From an uncultured Erysipelotrichales bacterium (lineage in GTDB: Bacteria; Bacillota_I; Bacilli_A; Erysipelotrichales; Coprobacillaceae): DNA of 33,431 nt. The stretch lies in contig CAJTTM010000027.1 in assembly GCA_910579135.1 (NCBI GenBank), positions 1 to 33,431 of the forward strand, given 5' to 3'. Each line of letters opens with the position of its first letter. Position 1 is the first letter of the stretch. The translations under genes and the position numbers were made by a program. Below are positions 8,084 to 17,018 of the stretch, in pieces. The notes under the pieces were generated by a model. That model was not told the origin of the DNA. It made no database searches and saw nothing but the letters and a program-made list of their open reading frames with translations.

Positions 8084-8096
8084 ATGGGAGGTCATT

Positions 8097-9170
8097 ATGA
8101 AAGCGTATTTGATTTTAGAAGATGGTCATGTTTTTGAAGGTGAACATTTTGGTGCAGAAAAAGAAATCATTAGTGAGTTTGTTTTTAATACATCTATGAC
8201 TGGGTATTTGGAGGTATTAACTGATCCTTCATATGCAGGTCAAAGTGTTGTTATGACATATCCATTAATAGGAAATTATGGAGTATGTTTAGATGATCAA
8301 GAATCAGTCGAACCATTTGTTTCTGGATTTGTTGTAAATGAACTTGCTAGACTTGGAAGTCATTTTAGAAAAGATATTGATTTAGAAGATTATTTAATTG
8401 AACATGATATTCCAGGTATTCAAGGAATTGATACAAGATTTTTAACAAAGCTAATTAGAAATCAAGGTTGTATGAATGGAATGATTACAACACATCAATA
8501 TGAGATTAAAGATATTATTGATAAAATTAAAGTTTTTAGAGTAAGTAATGTTGTCGATCAAACAACTTGTGATAAACCTTATACTTTAGGGAGTGGTAAT
8601 ATACATATTGCTTTATATGATTTTGGTGCTAAACGTAATATCGCAAGAGAGCTTGTAAAAAGAGGGTGTGAAGTGACAGTGTTTCCAGCTCATACAAAAG
8701 CAAGTGAAATTATTGATAAATATGATGGTGTGATGTTATCTAATGGACCAGGAGATCCAAGTGAATGTCAAGATATTATAGAAGAACTTAAGATATTATC
8801 AAGTACAAATATGCCTGTTTTTGCGATTTGTTTAGGACATCAATTAATGGCGTTGGCACATGGAGTGAAAACTGAAAAGATGAAATATGGACATCATGGA
8901 GCTAATCATCCTGTTAAAGATTTAGATACTGATAGGGTTTATATATCAACTCAAAATCATAATTATGTGATTAAAGAAGATTCTATTGATAAAAATCTAA
9001 TTCAAGTTTGGTTTAAAAATGTAAATGATGGAACAGTAGAAGGTTTAAAATATATTAATAAAAATATTAAAACAGTGCAATTTCATCCAGAAGCATGTTC
9101 TGGTCCATTAGATACAAGTTATTTATTTGATGAGTTTTTAAAAATGATTGGAGGAAAAAACAATGGCTAG
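8097..9170 (+). CDS. carA: Carbamoyl-phosphate synthase small (glutaminase) subunit
   Basis: CarA hydrolyses glutamine and channels ammonia to CarB. The 357-residue product has the N-terminal CPSase domain (FNTSMTGYLEVLTDPSYAGQ, residues 30-49) and a class I glutamine amidotransferase domain with LSNGPGDP (about 214-221), the nucleophile Cys245 in ICLGHQ, and the His330/Glu332 pair in FHPEA. All catalytic residues are present and the length is normal. The ATG at 8097 follows GGGAGGT. The 3' end overlaps carB2 by eight bases, so the two subunits are probably made in coupled fashion. Confidence 0.96.
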   Translation: MKAYLILEDGHVFEGEHFGAEKEIISEFVFNTSMTGYLEVLTDPSYAGQSVVMTYPLIGNYGVCLDDQESVEPFVSGFVVNELARLGSHFRKDIDLEDYLIEHDIPGIQGIDTRFLTKLIRNQGCMNGMITTHQYEIKDIIDKIKVFRVSNVVDQTTCDKPYTLGSGNIHIALYDFGAKRNIARELVKRGCEVTVFPAHTKASEIIDKYDGVMLSNGPGDPSECQDIIEELKILSSTNMPVFAICLGHQLMALAHGVKTEKMKYGHHGANHPVKDLDTDRVYISTQNHNYVIKEDSIDKNLIQVWFKNVNDGTVEGLKYINKNIKTVQFHPEACSGPLDTSYLFDEFLKMIGGKNNG

Positions 9171-12100
9171 GGATTTAAGTATAAAGAAAGTATTAGTTAT
9201 TGGTTCGGGGCCAATCATTATTGGACAGGCTGCTGAGTTTGATTATGCAGGGACTCAAGCTTGTAGAGCTTTAAAAGAAGAGGGAATAGAAGTTGTTTTG
9301 ATTAATTCTAATCCTGCAACAATCATGACCGATAAGGATATAGCTGATAAGGTTTATATAGAACCATTAGAGGTTTCGGTTGTAAAAGAATTAATAAAAA
9401 AAGAAAAGCCAGATAGTATTTTACCGACTTTAGGTGGACAAAATGCTTTAAATATCGCAATGGCTCTAGCTGATGAAGGATTTTTAAAAGAACAACATGT
9501 TAGAACAATAGGAACTTCAACAGATACAATAAAACTTGCAGAAGATAGATTAGAATTTAAAACATTGATGGAAAATATCAATGAACCTTGTGCTGCATCA
9601 ATTGTTGTTAATCATGTTGATGAGGCATTAGATTTTGCAGAAAAAATTGGTTATCCAGTTGTTGTAAGACCTGCTTATACATTAGGTGGTACTGGTGGAG
9701 GTATTGCAAATAATAAAGGTGAATTACATGATATTTGTTCTAATGGTTTACGTTTATCTAGAGTTTCACAATGTTTAATAGAAAGATGTATTGCAGGATG
9801 GAAAGAAATTGAATATGAAGTAATGAGAGATGGACATGGAAATTGTATCAGTGTATGTAATATGGAAAACTTAGATCCAGTTGGTGTTCATACAGGTGAT
9901 AGTATTGTTGTTGCTCCTAGTCAAACTTTATCTGATAAAGAATATCAAATGTTAAGGAGTTCAGCTCTTCATATTATTACTGCATTAGATATTAAAGGAG
10001 GATGTAATGTACAATTTGCATTAAATCCTAATAGTTTTGAATATTGTGTAATTGAAGTCAATCCACGTGTATCACGTTCTTCTGCATTGGCTTCTAAAGC
10101 AACAGGATATCCAATTGCGAAATTAGCTGCTAAAATTGCATTAGGATATACTTTGGATGAAATTATCAATGTAGTTACGGGGAAGACATACGCTTCATAT
10201 GAACCGACATTAGATTATATAGTTTGTAAAATACCAAAATGGCCTTTTGATAAATTTGTAGATGCGTCTAGAAAACTAGGGACACAAATGAAAGCGACTG
10301 GGGAGGTTATGAGTATTTGTAATAATTTTGAAGGTGCTTTAATGAAAGCTCTTCGTTCATTGGAACAAAATATTTATGATTTGCATATTCAAGAAGTAGA
10401 TGATTTATCTAAAGAACAATTAAGGGAAAAGCTAAAAGATATTGATGATCATCGTATCTTTGTTGTTGCAGAAAGTTTAAGAAGAGAAATAAGCATAGAA
10501 GAAATTCATGAACTAACCAAAATTGATGTATGGTTTATAGATAAAATAAAACATCTTGTAGAAGTAGAAAAAAGAATAAAAAAAGAAGAACTTACAATAG
10601 ATTTGTTGAAACTTGCGAAAAGATTAGAATTTCCAGATAGAGTGATTGCTAAGTATATAAATCAACCAGAAGAAAAAATACATCAGCTAAGAAAACAAAA
10701 CAATATTTTAGCAGTTTACAAAACAGTTGATACATGTGCAGCAGAGTTTGATGCTTCAACTCCTTATTATTATTCTATTCATGGTGGATATAATGAAATT
10801 GATATTCAAAATAATAGAAAGAAGATTATGGTTCTAGGTTCTGGACCTATTCGTATTGGACAAGGTATTGAATTTGATTATTGTTCAGTACATTGTGTAT
10901 GGGCATTAAAAAAGAAGGGTTATGATACTATTATTGTTAATAATAATCCAGAAACAGTTTCTACAGATTTTGATATAGCTGATAGATTATACTTTGAGCC
11001 ACTTACAAAAGAAGATGTTGAAAATATTGTAGATATAGAAAAGCCAGATGGTGCTATTGTGCAATTTGGAGGACAAACTGCCATTAAATTAACAAAAGCA
11101 TTAATGGAAATGGGTGTAAAGATTTTAGGGACATCTGCAGATGATGTTGATGCAGCAGAAGATAGAGAAAGATTTGATGAAATTCTTGAAAAATGTCATA
11201 TTGATAGACCAAGAGGTTCAACTGTTTTTACAAGTGAAGAAGCTATTAAAGTTGCGAATGAATTAGGATATCCAGTTCTAGTCAGACCATCTTATGTATT
11301 AGGGGGTGCTGGTATGGAAATAGCATTAAATGATGGTGATATCAAGAAATTTATGAAGATTATTAATAGACAATACCAAGAACATCCTATTTTAATTGAT
11401 AAATATTTATCAGGAAAAGAAGTGGAAGTTGATGCAATATGTGATTGTGATGGTGTATTAATACCAGGAATCATGGAACATATCGAAAGGGCTGGAGTGC
11501 ATAGTGGTGATAGTATTTCTGTATATCCACCACAAAAAATTAAATCAAAGATAAAAGAAGTTATTGTAGATTACACAAAAAGATTAGCAAAAGCTTTACA
11601 TGTTATAGGGTTAATTAATATTCAATTTATTGTTTATGAGGATCAAGTTTATGTTATCGAAGTCAATCCGCGTTCTTCTAGAACAATTCCATATATTTCT
11701 AAGGTTACTGATATTCCTATTGTCGATGTTGCAACTCATGTTATTATGGGAGAGTCTATAAAACAACAAGGATATGAATATGGGCTAGCGAAAGAAAAGG
11801 AAACGATTGCAGTGAAAATGCCTGTTTTCTCTTTTGAAAAAATTAAGGGAGCAGAGATTTCTTTGGGGCCTGAAATGAAATCAACAGGTGAAGTATTAGG
11901 GATTTCTAAGAATTTTGATGAAGCAATTTATAAGGCATTTATGGGGACTGGAATTCACTTACCTAAGAAAAAGAATGTTATTTGTACAATTAAAGATAGT
12001 TCTAAGGAAGAATTTTTACCAATCGCAAAACAATATTACATGTTTGGATATGATTTATATTCAACAAAAGGAACATATAAATATTTAAAAGAACATGGCG

Positions 12101-12357
12101 TACCTGTTCATTTGGTAAATAGAATTAATGAAAAGAAAAATACGCTATTTGATTTAATGTTATCAGATACAATTGATTTAGTTATTGATATCCCAACAAG
12201 AAATAGTAACTTGAAAGACGGTTTTTTAATTCGAAGATTTGCGGTTGAAGCAGGTATTCCTATTTATACATCATTAGATACTGCTCAAGCCTTAATCAAT
12301 TGCTTAGAGAAAAAACATAGTAAAAAAGTATCACTTATTGATATAACCAAATTATAA
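9163..12357 (+). CDS. carB: Carbamoyl-phosphate synthase large subunit (second copy, PyrAB type)
   Basis: This is a second complete CarB (1064 residues from ATG 9163, chosen because GGAGG lies at 9150-9154 and the start overlaps the carA stop; an ATG at 9148 is less likely). Both ATP-grasp halves are intact: VLVIGSGPIIIGQAAEFDY, VRPAYTLGGTGGG, EVNPRVSRSSALASKATGYP, then GSGPIRIGQGIEFDY, VRPSYVLGGAGMEI and EVNPRSSRTIPYISK. Stretches such as CNMENLDPVGVHTGDSIVVA and the C-terminal DGFLIRRFAVEAG with TSLDTAQAL match what I remember of Bacillus PyrAB, the pyrimidine-repressible enzyme. CarB1 differs at these places. Gene order carA-carB2 therefore corresponds to pyrAA-pyrAB. An intrinsic terminator follows at once. 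Confidence 0.96.
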   Translation: MARDLSIKKVLVIGSGPIIIGQAAEFDYAGTQACRALKEEGIEVVLINSNPATIMTDKDIADKVYIEPLEVSVVKELIKKEKPDSILPTLGGQNALNIAMALADEGFLKEQHVRTIGTSTDTIKLAEDRLEFKTLMENINEPCAASIVVNHVDEALDFAEKIGYPVVVRPAYTLGGTGGGIANNKGELHDICSNGLRLSRVSQCLIERCIAGWKEIEYEVMRDGHGNCISVCNMENLDPVGVHTGDSIVVAPSQTLSDKEYQMLRSSALHIITALDIKGGCNVQFALNPNSFEYCVIEVNPRVSRSSALASKATGYPIAKLAAKIALGYTLDEIINVVTGKTYASYEPTLDYIVCKIPKWPFDKFVDASRKLGTQMKATGEVMSICNNFEGALMKALRSLEQNIYDLHIQEVDDLSKEQLREKLKDIDDHRIFVVAESLRREISIEEIHELTKIDVWFIDKIKHLVEVEKRIKKEELTIDLLKLAKRLEFPDRVIAKYINQPEEKIHQLRKQNNILAVYKTVDTCAAEFDASTPYYYSIHGGYNEIDIQNNRKKIMVLGSGPIRIGQGIEFDYCSVHCVWALKKKGYDTIIVNNNPETVSTDFDIADRLYFEPLTKEDVENIVDIEKPDGAIVQFGGQTAIKLTKALMEMGVKILGTSADDVDAAEDRERFDEILEKCHIDRPRGSTVFTSEEAIKVANELGYPVLVRPSYVLGGAGMEIALNDGDIKKFMKIINRQYQEHPILIDKYLSGKEVEVDAICDCDGVLIPGIMEHIERAGVHSGDSISVYPPQKIKSKIKEVIVDYTKRLAKALHVIGLINIQFIVYEDQVYVIEVNPRSSRTIPYISKVTDIPIVDVATHVIMGESIKQQGYEYGLAKEKETIAVKMPVFSFEKIKGAEISLGPEMKSTGEVLGISKNFDEAIYKAFMGTGIHLPKKKNVICTIKDSSKEEFLPIAKQYYMFGYDLYSTKGTYKYLKEHGVPVHLVNRINEKKNTLFDLMLSDTIDLVIDIPTRNSNLKDGFLIRRFAVEAGIPIYTSLDTAQALINCLEKKHSKKVSLIDITKL

Positions 12358-12380
12358 TCTCCTTTTAGGAGATTTTTTTT
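12356..12380 (+). terminator. Terminator after carA-carB2
   Basis: AATCTCCT pairs with AGGAGATT around TTT, followed by six T. The stem begins inside the carB2 stop codon. Confidence 0.9.
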
Positions 12381-12398
12381 ACAAAAAAATGAGATAAA

Positions 12399-12428
12399 TT
12401 GACAAGAATAGAGAAACTAAAGTATAAT
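12399..12428 (+). promoter_or_regulatory. Promoter of the surface-protein gene
   Basis: A perfect TTGACA (12399-12404) and a perfect TATAAT (12423-12428) with an 18-bp spacer. An AAGGAGG ribosome site at 12481-12487 leads to the ATG at 12495. Confidence 0.85.
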
Positions 12429-12494
12429 ATAAAAGATTCGATATAAACGCTTTGGGATATTAGTTTTTAAATAAAGTAAGAAGGAGGAAAAGGA

Positions 12495-15400
12495 ATGAAA
12501 AGAATGAAGAAGATGAATCGATGGATTTCTGTTTTCTTATGCTTTGCATTATTAATGGGAATGATAACATTGGTTAATCAAGGAATTCATGCTGCTGGAG
12601 GAACTGCCCTTGGAAATACTGGTTTTGTAGTCCAAGGTGGTAAAGAAGGCGAAGATTATAGTATTGATGAAAGTACGAAAATGGTAATGATCTTAAGTGG
12701 TAAGGGTCTTACTTTTTCTGGGACATCTAGTATTTATGGGATTAGAGTAAAACCAGGAGTAAAGGCAGATATTACATTAGATAATGTTACAATTACAGCG
12801 CCATTACCAATTGATGTTGCGACAAATTTAACTGGAACTGCAGATGGCTCAGTTGCGACAAAGGGTGAAGATATACTTCCTGAAAATAGAACTTATCTTC
12901 ATTTAACATTAGCTGATGGTAGTACAAATAAATTAGAAGCTGGAGATTTATTCCCTGCGCTTCACTGTGGTGAAGGTTCTATTTTAGTAATTGATGATGG
13001 AGTACGTAATGTAGATTCAAATGGAAATGCATTGACACCTGTGCAAGGTCGTGTACCAAAAACATGTGTTTTAGAAAATGGAACAAAAGTTAATGAGGGA
13101 GATCCATTATATGTTATGGAAAGTAAAAATCCAGGTAAATTATTTGCATATGGTGGAAAATCATGTGCAGGTATAGGAAGTGGTATCTGGGAAAATGCAG
13201 GAGATATGACTTTTAATGGTGGATATATTGAAGCTTATGCATATGATAAAGCTGTTACAAGTACAAGTAGAGATTATGATGGAACTGGTGCAGGTATTGG
13301 AAGTTCTATGGCAGGAGGATGTACTGTGATGACTTTCAATGGTGGAACAATTGTTGCGACAGGCTCTTATCATGGTGCAGGAGTTGGAACTGGCTTAAGT
13401 TCATCATGGGGACCAAACTGGGATAGAGATCCAATGGTAGGAACTATACAGTCTAGAGAAACATATCGTAATACAATTCCTAGAGATATTTATATTAATG
13501 GTGGGAATTTAACTGCTAAAGGATTTGAACATGGTAATGCTTTTGGGGCGGGTTGTGCCCCTGGTTCAAATACAGGACATAAATTTGTTATTACTGGAGG
13601 AAATTTAACACCTATTACAAGTATGACAAGTGATATTGGTGGAACAGGTACAGATATTATTGTAACTGGTGGTTCTTTCAATACGTCTAAATTTTCTGGA
13701 ACAGTTACAGATGGTAAAGGGACAGAATTAACGATGGTTAAAATTGATATGAGTGTTTATCCAGAATTTAAAGACAAACGTATCAAAGGTCTTAATGTAT
13801 TAATTGATGGTAAACCATTATCACCAGAGTATGGTCTTCCTAATAATATTGATGCAGGTAATATGGTTTATTTTTGGCTTCCTAAGAGTGTTCAAGGAAG
13901 TGATATAGAAATTGAAAATTTAGTTGTTGTTGATGAGAGTGGTAAAGAATGGAACAGTGAATATAGTTATACTCTTCCAAACTTTAGTCCTTCTCAGCCT
14001 CTTGCAAAACAATATATAGATTTTGTTTTACCAAGAGAGGACATGAGTGATGAACTTGCGGGACTTTTAATTAAGCAATACGATGGTCTAGATATTGGTG
14101 GAGATGAAATGAAAAATGAATTTGCAGAATTGAAAATTTCAGCTCGTAAACCAGATGGGAAGTATCTTAATGATGTTAATCATTTAACAGTATCTCATCA
14201 AAAATTATTGGATAAAGATGGAAATGAAGTTAGTGAAGAGGTAAAAGAAGGTTCAATAAAAGAGGTAGGAAGCTATCAAATTATTTTGACATCAGATGAA
14301 TATGCTAAAGAACCAACATTCCAAGTTCAATATTGGGGACATAAAGTTCGCATGGCAGCTCGTATTGATCCAGCAGATAGTGTTATCAAAGATTTTACAT
14401 ATAAACTTAATGAGGGCGATGGTAAAGTTAAAAGTGTAACATTTAATGCTATAGTTAGACCTACTGATGAGATGGCAAAAACATGTGCCTCACCAGATGG
14501 GAAAATTCAATTTTACGCTAATGGAGTTGCGATAGGAGAACCTGTAGAATTAACTCCTCAAAGTGATACAAAAGATGGTTATCATTATAGTTCAGTAACA
14601 TATAATTGGGAAGTTGAGGGTATACAAATCCCATATATTGAAGGAGATAAAGTTCAATTTACCGCTAAATATTATAATGGAACTAATTATAATGCTTGTG
14701 AAGAAAAGGGGACAACTTTTGATAATCCAGTTCCTGGATTACCAACTGCAAGACCACCAAAAGTGGAAATTATTCCTACAAATCCTACAAAACCAGTAAA
14801 ACCATTAAATCCAAAAGATCCAATGGAAAATAAACCAGGTGAAAATCCTGGGGATATCAATACACTTCATCAAAAAGCTGATGATTTTGTTATGGTAACA
14901 GTAACAAATGATACTTTAGATAAAACAGGTGTAGAGAAATTTATTAAGGATAGATATAAGATTACTAGTCAAGTAGCTGGAACGGATGTAGAATTCGAAT
15001 CTATCCAAGTTAAGGATAAAGATGGTAAGATAGTAGATACAATAGATCGTAGTCAAGCTGGAGAATATTATATTACTACAGTTGTTAAAGATAGTTTAGG
15101 AAATACAACAACAGTTAATCTAGATTATTTAATAACACAACCTCCTATTATATCAGTAAAACCAGATGAAGGTGGAAAACCAACACCTATAAATCCTAAT
15201 AATCCACCAATCTTCAATGATGAAGATGGTACATATCATAATACTGTAAATGATACATATAAACGTGGTGCTGAAAATAAACAATTGAGCCAAAAAGAAG
15301 TTGAAGAATGGATAGATTCTCGTTATCAATTTGATAATAGTTTTATGTCTTTAGTAACTATAAAAGATAAAGATGGTAATAAAGTATCAAGTATAGATTT

Positions 15401-16325
15401 ATCTAAAACAGGAAATTACATCATTGAAACTGTTGTGACAGATAAATATGGAAATACGACAACTGTAAATACAGATTATCAGATCATAGCTGCTCCTAAT
15501 GTTTCTATTAAACCAACAGATCCAGATAATGATACAATAATTCCATTATCTCCTGATGGAAAAGATATTATAGATAAAGACGGACATGCTCATCGTGAAT
15601 ATAGTGATAAAATTACTGATACAGTTGAAGATAAAATATTAAGTAAAGATGATATTGATCAAATGATATTAGATCGTTATCAAACGCCAGATGGAACTAA
15701 AGTGACTGTAAAGGTATTTGATAAAGATAAAAAAGAGATTAATCAAATAGACAAGAGTCAACCTAATGAATATTCTATAGAAGTTACTGTAGAAGATGAC
15801 AAAGGAAATACTTCTACTATTTATCTTGATTATGTATTAGAATCTATACCAGACATTAATATTGATGTTGATGGAGACGGAAAGCCAGATATCAATATTG
15901 ATACTGATGGAGATGGGAAACCAGATATCAATATTGATACTGATGGAGATAAAAAGCCAGATCTTAATATTGATACAAATGGAGATGGAAAGCCAGATCT
16001 TAATATTGACATTAATGGAGATGGGAAACCAGATATTAACATTGATACAAATGGAGATGGGAAAGCAGATCTTAATGTTGATATCAACGGTGATAATAAA
16101 CCAGATCTTAATATTGATACTGATGGTGATGGTATTGCTGATAAGAATATAGATAAAGATGGTGATGGAAAAGTAGATGTAGATATTCAAGGTGAAGATG
16201 TTAAAAATGATAAGAAAGTTAAAACTGGAGATAATACTTCTATAATAGGGTTTGCAGTACTTGCTGCATCATCGTTGTTTATGATTATTTTGTTACTTTC
16301 GTATAAAAGAAGAGTAATAAAATAA
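12495..16325 (+). CDS. Large wall-anchored surface protein with beta-helix, Ig-like and Asp-rich repeats
   Basis: The 1276-residue product starts with a signal peptide (about 1-34, hydrophobic core VFLCFALLMGMITLV). Residues 40-420 look like a right-handed beta-helix or carbohydrate-binding adhesin region: repeated MTFNGGYIEAYA, GAGIGSSMAGG and GAGVGTG turns. A middle beta-rich region and a Pro-rich linker (about 742-790) follow. Three Ig-like repeats at about 796-880, 913-1005 and 1031-1115 share the YxIxxxVxDxxGNTTTVxxDY ending. Nine 12-residue Asp-rich repeats (1122-1229) come next. The end, KTGDNT, a hydrophobic segment and SYKRRVIK, is a sortase-type sorting signal in which VKTGD stands in place of LPXTG. 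It is probably an adhesin; the ligand is unknown. The gene has its own promoter and terminator. Confidence 0.85.
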   Translation: MKRMKKMNRWISVFLCFALLMGMITLVNQGIHAAGGTALGNTGFVVQGGKEGEDYSIDESTKMVMILSGKGLTFSGTSSIYGIRVKPGVKADITLDNVTITAPLPIDVATNLTGTADGSVATKGEDILPENRTYLHLTLADGSTNKLEAGDLFPALHCGEGSILVIDDGVRNVDSNGNALTPVQGRVPKTCVLENGTKVNEGDPLYVMESKNPGKLFAYGGKSCAGIGSGIWENAGDMTFNGGYIEAYAYDKAVTSTSRDYDGTGAGIGSSMAGGCTVMTFNGGTIVATGSYHGAGVGTGLSSSWGPNWDRDPMVGTIQSRETYRNTIPRDIYINGGNLTAKGFEHGNAFGAGCAPGSNTGHKFVITGGNLTPITSMTSDIGGTGTDIIVTGGSFNTSKFSGTVTDGKGTELTMVKIDMSVYPEFKDKRIKGLNVLIDGKPLSPEYGLPNNIDAGNMVYFWLPKSVQGSDIEIENLVVVDESGKEWNSEYSYTLPNFSPSQPLAKQYIDFVLPREDMSDELAGLLIKQYDGLDIGGDEMKNEFAELKISARKPDGKYLNDVNHLTVSHQKLLDKDGNEVSEEVKEGSIKEVGSYQIILTSDEYAKEPTFQVQYWGHKVRMAARIDPADSVIKDFTYKLNEGDGKVKSVTFNAIVRPTDEMAKTCASPDGKIQFYANGVAIGEPVELTPQSDTKDGYHYSSVTYNWEVEGIQIPYIEGDKVQFTAKYYNGTNYNACEEKGTTFDNPVPGLPTARPPKVEIIPTNPTKPVKPLNPKDPMENKPGENPGDINTLHQKADDFVMVTVTNDTLDKTGVEKFIKDRYKITSQVAGTDVEFESIQVKDKDGKIVDTIDRSQAGEYYITTVVKDSLGNTTTVNLDYLITQPPIISVKPDEGGKPTPINPNNPPIFNDEDGTYHNTVNDTYKRGAENKQLSQKEVEEWIDSRYQFDNSFMSLVTIKDKDGNKVSSIDLSKTGNYIIETVVTDKYGNTTTVNTDYQIIAAPNVSIKPTDPDNDTIIPLSPDGKDIIDKDGHAHREYSDKITDTVEDKILSKDDIDQMILDRYQTPDGTKVTVKVFDKDKKEINQIDKSQPNEYSIEVTVEDDKGNTSTIYLDYVLESIPDINIDVDGDGKPDINIDTDGDGKPDINIDTDGDKKPDLNIDTNGDGKPDLNIDINGDGKPDINIDTNGDGKADLNVDINGDNKPDLNIDTDGDGIADKNIDKDGDGKVDVDIQGEDVKNDKKVKTGDNTSIIGFAVLAASSLFMIILLLSYKRRVIK
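15858..16181 (+). repeat. Nine 36-bp repeats encoding NIDxDGDGKPDx
   Basis: Nine in-frame units of twelve codons encode NID(V/T/I/K)(D/N)GDGKPD(I/L) with small changes. The DxDxDG pattern is the calcium-binding loop seen in thrombospondin type 3 and dockerin-like repeats, so the stalk probably stiffens on binding Ca2+. The DNA repeats also create long open frames on the other strand and in the +1 frame, which I treat as shadows. Repeats of this size can change copy number. Confidence 0.9.
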
Positions 16326-16338
16326 AATTTTAAAAATT

Positions 16339-16369
16339 CTGATTATCTTTTAAAGGTAATCAGTTTTTT
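16339..16369 (+). terminator. Terminator after the surface-protein gene
   Basis: CTGATTA pairs with TAATCAG, with further pairing inside (TC/GG, TTT/AAA), followed by TTTTTT. Confidence 0.85.
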
Positions 16370-16469
16370 GTAATATGAAATAGTAGTTTTGTGTCACTTA
16401 TAATTGTCTTTATAGTTGTTTTAAAATTTGTTATAATGATATTATCTTAAATGAAGAAAGGAAATTGAT

Positions 16470-17018
16470 ATGATAGTATATGTAGTGATTGCTATTGTTA
16501 TATTACTTATTTTATTTGTAATATCTCAATATAATGGTTTAGTAAAAGCAAGAAATAGAGTGAAAACAAACTGGGCTCAAATAGATGTTCAATTGAAGAA
16601 AAGAGCGGATTTGATACCTAATTTAGTGGAAACTGTAAAAGGTTATGCAAAACATGAAAGTTCAACTATGGAAGCTGTTATAAAGGCAAGAAATAGTTAT
16701 GTTAGTGCTGATAGTATTGATGGTAAGATGGAAGCATCAAATCAAATTACTGGAGCATTGAGTCATTTGTTTGCTTTAAGTGAATCTTATCCAGATTTAA
16801 AAGCAAATACGAATTTTATGGCATTGCAAGATGAGTTGATGAATTTAGAAGATAAAATTGCTTATTCAAGACAATTTTATAATGACACTGTTTATTCATA
16901 TATGAATAAATTAGAGATGTTCCCATCAAGTATAATTGCTTCAATTTTTAATTTTGAACCTTATGGTTATTTTGAAGTCGATGAAGAAGATAAGAAAAAT
17001 GTTCAAGTTAAATTTTAA
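16470..17018 (+). CDS. lemA: LemA family membrane protein
   Basis: The 182-residue protein has one N-terminal membrane segment (residues 2-20) followed by the LemA core: YNGLVKARNRVKTNWAQIDVQLKKRADLIPNLVETVKGY, then ExxTMEAVIKARN and the C-terminal FNFEPYGYFEVDEE. The N-terminus is probably outside and a helical bundle lies in the cytoplasm. The molecular role of LemA is not settled; it is often next to DUF2207 or TPM-type membrane proteins, as here. An AAGGAAA-type site precedes the ATG, and a TATAAT lies at about 16432-16437, without a good -35 box. The 3' end overlaps the next gene. Confidence 0.92.
   Translation: MIVYVVIAIVILLILFVISQYNGLVKARNRVKTNWAQIDVQLKKRADLIPNLVETVKGYAKHESSTMEAVIKARNSYVSADSIDGKMEASNQITGALSHLFALSESYPDLKANTNFMALQDELMNLEDKIAYSRQFYNDTVYSYMNKLEMFPSSIIASIFNFEPYGYFEVDEEDKKNVQVKF

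Noticed and set aside
15858..16181. CRISPR-like array
   Set aside because: The repeats are contiguous 36-bp coding units in frame with the surface protein, without unique spacers.
15830..16190. Open frames on the minus strand and in the +1 frame across the Asp-rich repeats
   Set aside because: They are by-products of the 36-bp repeat period, have no ribosome sites, and encode low-complexity repeats.
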